From NCBI GenBank assembly GCA_003864495.1, contig PEDN01001358.1, positions 62,001 to 126,000 of the forward strand: DNA of 64,000 nucleotides, in the 5' to 3' direction. The notes under the pieces are model-generated. The model was not told the origin of the DNA and did not search any database. It saw only the letters and a list, made by a program, of their open reading frames with translations. This stretch comes from Nemopilema nomurai. Its lineage: Eukaryota; Cnidaria; Scyphozoa; Rhizostomeae; Rhizostomatidae. Positions 57,901 through 64,000 of this stretch are shown piece after piece. Numbering within the stretch: the first letter of the stretch is position 1; every line of letters starts with the position of its first letter. The position numbers were made by a program, and so were the translations under genes.

Positions 57901-60900
57901 AATATGATGACTTATTCGTGGAGTTTTTCGTCGATTTGCCACCAAGTAAGATATCATTTTGGAATCCTCCAACGTCCTACCTATTCAACTTTTGGTCTAC
58001 CGCATTTTGGCAGGAAATAGGCATGATTTAGAGCCCCTCTTTTTATGGGTATTTTTATGGAAGGAACTGGTTCATTAAGCCCATGTCCTCGGCTGTACGG
58101 ACGATTCGCGCTAATTGCAAAATCATTCACGTCCCTAATTAAGAGGAACTCCCGTTTATTGAACCGTGTGAAATGTAAGCTGCTAGTATTGTATAGAGAG
58201 CCCAAATGTTTAAACCTTTACCGTAAATGTACAGTTAGCGTATAGACATTTCTGCTCCCAGGTGCTATCCTATCATAATATAATTGATGTTTGTGCCGCT
58301 TTGATATTCTGTCTACCACTGAATAGTTACGTAAGAGCCACGCCTGTCCCTATTCATTTGGCGCCAACAGCTGAATGGGTTACCAGGCCCGCGAAGCAAC
58401 AGATGGCAATCAGGATTGATCCCTTATCTTGCAAAGGGATGCATGTGGTACTTATTCTTCCGATTTCCGGGTTCCCTTTAATGTGTTAGGAAGCCCGGAA
58501 AGGGGATAGGTTCAGACGCAACTTAAGAAGCCACAATATGTTGAACATAATCTGGTGAAATGTGGATCAGAAATTCCAGGTGTGGATCAGGATAAACCAG
58601 GAGGAATTTCTGATTGTTGGGTTTCATCAGTCATTTCCGTTGGTGGTCGAAGAATACTAATCAATGTTTTATTATCTCCTCACACTGTTATTAAATCGTC
58701 TGCTTTTCACTAGAGAAGCGACTCGCTCAATGATGAAGAAAAGCCTTCTCTAATCATCTAGTTATACCCCGTTCTGATCTACACTAAGGTATGTTTGATT
58801 TCTAGACTGGCGTTCCCTGAGACGGCAGACAAGTTGGACCACTCAGCGATGCTCTATAAATTCTGTAAGTGTCCGTCCACAAGAAGCAAGTTGCAATCCT
58901 CATATAATGTAATATTTTATTCTCCATTGTGTTCATACCATGTCACTTTGAAGGTGTATCATAATTATATACTTGGCACAGCGTGGTGTTTTCCCCATAA
59001 AATCGAGAGGTAACGGGTATAATTAGTCAGTTAATTAACTTATTTACAGCTGCAAACATCAATGTCCAACAGCGTCCTATCTAAATCGCCAATTTCCAGT
59101 CAGTTTTCCGTTTCCTTTGCAAATTCTTAATTTGTCTGTCTTCCTTTATTGCTTCGTATATCTCCTACGCAGCGACGCTTCGCAGCAGCCACACAACATA
59201 GCAATGACTGTACTGTAATTGATATGTGTTAACAAGACCATCTTTCAACAAGTGCTTCCACTTGATACCAGCATCCATGCTCTTTCTTGGTTAAGTCACT
59301 GGAAAACCATCGTCGATTCTAGTGATTTCTGATCTGACCGCCCTCTTTCCATTGTAGACTATTACAACGTTTTTTAGTCTATCTTTAGTTTAACACCAAC
59401 AGAATGTTTTTGAGTGCTGTAGTCCATGGGTGGAAGAGACCGGGACAAAGTCGAATGTAACGGTCGTTGGATGCTCCAAACACTTTTGGCACACTAGACG
59501 CTTTATCTGCATCCATCAAATTCTGTGTTCTGTATCATGTATCTGCCCTTTGTCGCTCCAATGCCTGTTGCAGGATGATCTCATATAATTCTTGCTCCTG
59601 CCTCTTCAGAATGTGATCAGCACAGCAGTGGACAAACCACGTGACTTTGACTTGTGCCATCAGTCAATCAGGGATTGAGCCCTGTGTTGCGTATACCATT
59701 GACGGTCATTATCGTCCAAGTTTCAATTGCAGGATGACGTCATTCATTTTTCATTCCCGTTTGAGCTGCAGTTAGTTTACAAAAGCATGGAAGATGACTC
59801 GGGTAAGCTATTATATTTTAGTGCAGATACGGCCATTTTACCACAAGACAGGTCTGTTTTCATGTTAGAATCAAAACAATGTTGCGAAAAACACGGTTTC
59901 CATTCTAAAGAAGGATCCCAACCTTTATACTAAATAAGGTTTGAAATACGTTTGCAGCATACCTTTTAAGACATTCTGAATCATATGGGCTAGAGCATTC
60001 TGTCCAGTATCTGAATGATCTTTCTGAGGTTCATTTAAATTTTGGTTTCAATATTTTGATGATAACATTGTTGGCTGATCGAAAGGACAATAAATTGCTT
60101 GCTAGTATTCAAACTAGGCTTTCTATTTTCAATATCACGAAGCATTAAGTGATTGAACATTTTTTATTCAAATACCTTCAACCACCAATGCGATGTAGTT
60201 CCATACTCAATAAGTTCATGTATTTCTAAGTAAATTCTTGCGAAAATATTGCCAAATCTAAATGCAATCGTTTAACCTTCTTTTTATCAAAAGAGCCCTT
60301 CGTTACATGGCCGACACTATTCTTCGAAGTAGTATCTTGGGACTCATGGCAAAGATATCGGAAAGAAGGATATGGTTACATCACACTGCCAAACAATGCA
60401 GGTCAGACAATTGTCATATACCTCCCGCGTTCCTTTTCGTGTCTTGCTAGTGCCCTTGTTGTACTGTCCAAAGGCATGTCAAAAATTATTCGTTGCATGT
60501 CTCAAGTTCTACTCAAAATCTTTGTTCGTTAAATCATTTCTCCATTACGAAAACAATTATCATAAGTTATATTTGTTGGGCAAAATATGACTTTTTAGTA
60601 GTTGTGCGAACAATTATGTTATTTAATTTTACTTTGAGTTGTCTTGCAGTTGTCTTGCATGACAGCGAAATTTTCTTCATTTTTTTCAATAGCTCTGTCG
60701 AAATGCGAAGATCTTTTATTATGTATATCATATCGCCAGCGAACATGTCATCTTAACATAGATGCTCTCAACGAATTAATCCGCTATTTTGCATAGTCAA
60801 AAGATCAGAACTAATGGAATTTTCATTTTAATTGAGATGGGCAGTTAAGCGTGGTCTTGCGTGGGAGGGAGATGACGTGTGACTTGGATCGCTTGTGGGA

Positions 60901-63564
60901 TGCTGATGAATACTTTTTGTAGCGAATGTAGAATTAGGAGATGGAAACTAGCACAATTAGCTTGTGTTGAAAACCATATGTTGTTCCTTAGCAGGGCTTG
61001 ATTAGTCCCCCAAAATTGGTTGATTAATTGATTTTTTGCATCACTGAGGAATCACTGATGAATCAACATTTCGCCCTATTCAAATTGATTGACTGACTAA
61101 CTTGGTTGAGACATGTGAAGAGAAGAGAATGATATGTTTCTATGCAGCTTGTACTTGATTTATAAATTCACCAGGTCGCAAATGTGAGAATGAAACACTA
61201 ACGAAGCATTTCGGCCTAGTGGCAATCCAATTGTTTCTTCAATGATATAGAAACAACATATAGATTAATTGGTTCTGGTGTTTGATTAAATATTGGATAT
61301 TTGAGTATACAAGAAGCATATAGATAAATATAAAGTCAGCAGTTGAGTCACTATAGAAACACAAAATCCGATAACCTATCTATCCCTGTACTCTCAAGTC
61401 CCTGAAGGGGGGGGGTCTAATAAGGAGGGGTTGGCATTTTTTTAAAAACCTTTAAATGGGGGTCATAATAGATTGAAATGTTTAGATTTTCCGGAATTTG
61501 CAACTAAATAAATGGGGGAATGACTTTTTGTGAAATACCTAATTAGTTCTAATAAGCTGAAACTGGTATGCAAAATTTCTGAAATGGAGCTGACCCCCCT
61601 ACAATTAGGAACTTGAGAGTAAATCCCTCGTGAATTCTCCATTTCAAAGCATGTTAATATGTTTTTCAAGTTAAGCTTTCTTATTCAGCTCCAATCAAGA
61701 ATATGACGTAGACAGAGTTTTTGTTGCTGTAGACAAAATATATTGCTTATCTTATCTTATATTATCACAACAGGAGATAATGATCTTTGAAATGATAGCT
61801 TAGCATAACTTCAAATCACGAAATGTTGATTACGTCCCCAGAAAGCAACATGATCTATATTCAGAGTTAAGGTAAAATGTGCCCAAGGTTATTCACGTTT
61901 CTTCGTTTGAAAGCGTATCCCCTCTTCATCCTTCCATTTCTTTCCATTCGACTCACCTATTCATGAATATGGAGAGCAATTGACACACAACCTTGCTCTG
62001 CTATGTTTCCCACCCTGGTTTGTGAACGTCTGGTGTGCAGAGTATTGATCTTCTGCGGAGGCGGATACCCTTGTATGTCCAGTTCAGAAGCTCTATTGTT
62101 TATAATTTCCCTTAAAGCAGCCATGTTGGTTAGTGTAAGACCGTTTCACTGGTCAAATCTTTAACATGAGATAGGATCCATTCACAAGATTTGTCAATAA
62201 GAGAATGGATACACTGCCCATGTTTGCTACGCCATTCCGCTCTCCAAACTTTGTCTAGAAGTTACACCAAACTCAGAGCTGTGCCAGCAAAGTTCCAGTT
62301 GACAGTGAGCACAGCCATACCGTGCCAATTCTCCCAAATATTTGTTTATTGTCCCAAAACGACGATGATATTGATATCCAAAACCTGTCCAGGGTCACAC
62401 TTCCAAGCCGCTTCTTTCAAGTGAGCGTCTCCAGTCAACCCTTCAAGTCCCAAATTCTGGCTCAAGGGGTCCACGCTGAAGGGCACTCACTTTGGATCTC
62501 TATATGATATTGATATATATGTTATTCACCATCAACTCGAGCAATGTTCAATCTCAAGAACATGCCTCAATTCTCTCCTAAGTTGCATCTTTCCCCATGA
62601 TTATTTGATGACTTTAAAGTTTTCCGGTCTGGAATATTCAGCTTTTTCTGTAGCAATGCATCCTACAGCCCAGATTCGCTCGTATTATCGCCAATTCTTC
62701 GTATAAATGACAATCCTTGCAATGTGGTCCTTTCACATCAAGCTAATTTAGTGACCTGGAGGACCGTTGCCTCTTAATTCATGATTCTGCAACCCAGACT
62801 TCTGATCTCGTTAATAAGAAAAGCTGATTAGGTAATAAGCATCTTAAACACGGGGTCACTTACAGTTCCACTAATCCTGCTTCATTCAGGTACTAGGTCA
62901 CGTGCTCACGTCAATGCTTCATATAAGCCAGTTGTCTATCTGTTACTTTCAATGAACGCTCCTTCGTTGTACTGTTGCTTCGTTGTACTGTTGCTTCGCC
63001 GTACACGTAGATCAAAGAGGATGAGGGACGCGCACCCTGGAAATCCTAACAATACACTTGGAATTAATTGGTACCTCTAGTACGTTTGATAGTTCAATAG
63101 AAATGTTCCTGTCGTACAGTTGGATCGCCATTATTCGATGACTCCCTAAAGTAGCCATTGGTTTTTATACCTGTTTCTATTCGTAGTTATTTAAGGAATA
63201 TTTCATGGATGTCCTAAAAGGCTCTCTCGATAAATTCGAATCGCATAGGCCGTCAAACCAATGTTCATACAATATTGCAAATTGAAGCTCTTGTTGTCGT
63301 TTTGCGACGTCTCGGATTGGCAGGGCTTGCTAATTGTATCATAGCAACCGCCTCGCTCTGTTGACGAGGCCATCCTACTTCATCTCAACAAGATGCCCCT
63401 GCTGATTGTTTAACTGGCGATTACCTATAGGGTCGCACACACTGAAAGTACCTACATGGAGGCCCTACGGGAATGATACTGCGCAGCAAATGAGACGGTT
63501 CTTCACTGGTGGTGCTCCGGAGTTGGAGGACATTGAATACGTCAAAGTCCCTCCTGAATCAGAG
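48989..63564 (+). CDS. MKS1: MKS1, ciliary transition-zone protein with B9 domain (3' end missing)
   Basis: Eighteen exons, all in phase: 48989-49056, 49967-50103, 50253-50308, 50507-50589, 50899-50986, 51215-51306, 51627-51755, 52095-52137, 53001-53085, 54794-54839, 55391-55427, 56177-56236, 56993-57035, 57883-57945, 58806-58864, 59733-59802, 60294-60401 and 63431-63564, giving 467 residues so far (human 559). Landmarks, with human equivalents: QYRSHDPPKNFSFK (VYRSRDPVRNLRLR), RWQEKLFSE (GWQEKLFSQ), KNKRIFTYVDAD, HVITTPSKLMYIMAD, PYRIETF, FEYDDLFVEFFVDLP, DDVIHFSFPFE, WQRYRKEGYG and SHTLKVPTWRP, then RRFFTGGAPELEDIEYV. The B9 (C2-like) domain spans about residues 309-450. MKS1 works with B9D1 and B9D2 in the transition-zone complex that gates ciliary membrane proteins. 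The donor after 51306 (gttttt) is weak. The last coding part is beyond the window. Confidence 0.95.
60402..63430 (+). other. MKS1: Long MKS1 intron 17
   Basis: A 3.0-kb intron, the largest in the visible MKS1 gene. It contains one MITE candidate (61389-61621) and a 16-bp tandem duplication (CGTTGTACTGTTGCTT, about 62964-62998). The short ORFs within it show no recognisable domain, and the flanking exons join in phase without them. Confidence 0.6.
61389..61621. mobile_element. Candidate 233-bp MITE in MKS1 intron 17
   Basis: The left end TACTCTCAAGTCCCT and the reverse complement of the right end (TACTCTCAAGTTCCT) match at 14 of 15 bases. A G-rich tract on the left and a C-rich tract on the right follow as subterminal sequence. 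The flanks share ATCCCT (TATCCCTG on the left, AATCCCTC on the right), an imperfect 6 of 8 duplication that would suit a hAT-type insertion. The interior is AT-rich and non-coding. Confidence 0.6.
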
Positions 63565-64000
63565 GTATCTATCCTCTTCGTTACCTTTTATTAAGTGACT
63601 GTTAGAATTTCATTTACTGAAAGTATCATTATGTTTATTCAAAATTCCTGTTAGACGTTTTCTGTAAAGTCTGCTGATTAAAATGTTTTCACCTTTTGTT
63701 TAAAGAATGAAAGTGTTAGTTCAATAACATTGTCATATAATTACAATAACAGGTTCAATGTCAAGGGCATCAATGTTAATTAAGATAACCCGAGTGGCAA
63801 AATCTTGTGCGAGACTGTTTTAGAAGGGCAACATTAGCCTTCTTTGCAGAGCAAAAGGCCTATGCTATACCTTTTCAGGACACACATCTTTGTATTGTAT
63901 TGTGTTGTATTATTAGTAGTTTTATAATGTAAAGGATCAGAGTGGCTGCCTTTCTTTTGGGAAACATGTTTCAAAGTGCATTACAACGGATACATTTCCA

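Noticed and set aside
1..64000. CRISPR arrays, bacterial operons, ribosome-binding sites, prophage
   Set aside because: The window is eukaryotic with split genes; no regularly spaced repeat-spacer structure or bacterial gene organisation was seen.

Overview
The window is from an animal nuclear genome: AT-rich, with split genes whose many small exons are flanked by GT-AG introns. Ciliary MKS1, endocytic HIP1, two secretory-pathway glycosyltransferases and a mitochondrial ribosomal protein are all present. Intron-rich gene structure, dispersed MITEs and a tRNA-derived SINE fit a non-bilaterian animal such as a cnidarian. This is inference; the species cannot be fixed from the sequence. All gene calls rest on manual translation and on remembered features of the vertebrate families. 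I ran no database search.

Layout. 1-766 (-): 5' part of PPP2R3C (PP2A B''-gamma subunit), uninterrupted and running off the left edge. 1522-2355 (+): an intronless zeta-toxin-like P-loop kinase. 3637-5850 (+): mitochondrial ribosomal protein mL50 in three exons. 7416-40768 (-): one large HIP1/HIP1R gene of about 49 exons (ANTH domain, long coiled coil, C-terminal THATCH/I-LWEQ actin-binding domain). An intronless PGAP4/TMEM246-like GPI GalNAc-transferase gene (33375-34592, -) is nested in its intron 7. 42263-48400 (-): B3GLCT in ten exons with every phase resolved. 48989 to beyond 63564 (+): MKS1, 18 exons seen, 3' end outside the window. B3GLCT and MKS1 start codons face away from each other across 588 bp.

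The most unusual feature is the HIP1 coiled-coil region. From about 16.3 to 21.8 kb its exons alternate strictly between 48 and 69 nt, all in phase 0. This indicates tandem duplication of a two-exon, 117-nt (39-residue) unit, about six and a half copies. HIP1 also contains two GC-AG introns supported by alignment to the family.

Mobile DNA lies in introns and gaps: a hAT-type MITE with near-perfect 8-bp target duplication, a hAT transposase relic, a 131-bp MITE with a 10-bp duplication, a 233-bp MITE candidate, a palindromic repeat whose edge recurs at two other loci, and a tRNA-derived SINE. The genes do not form a pathway. They are unlinked housekeeping, endocytic, glycosylation and ciliary functions.
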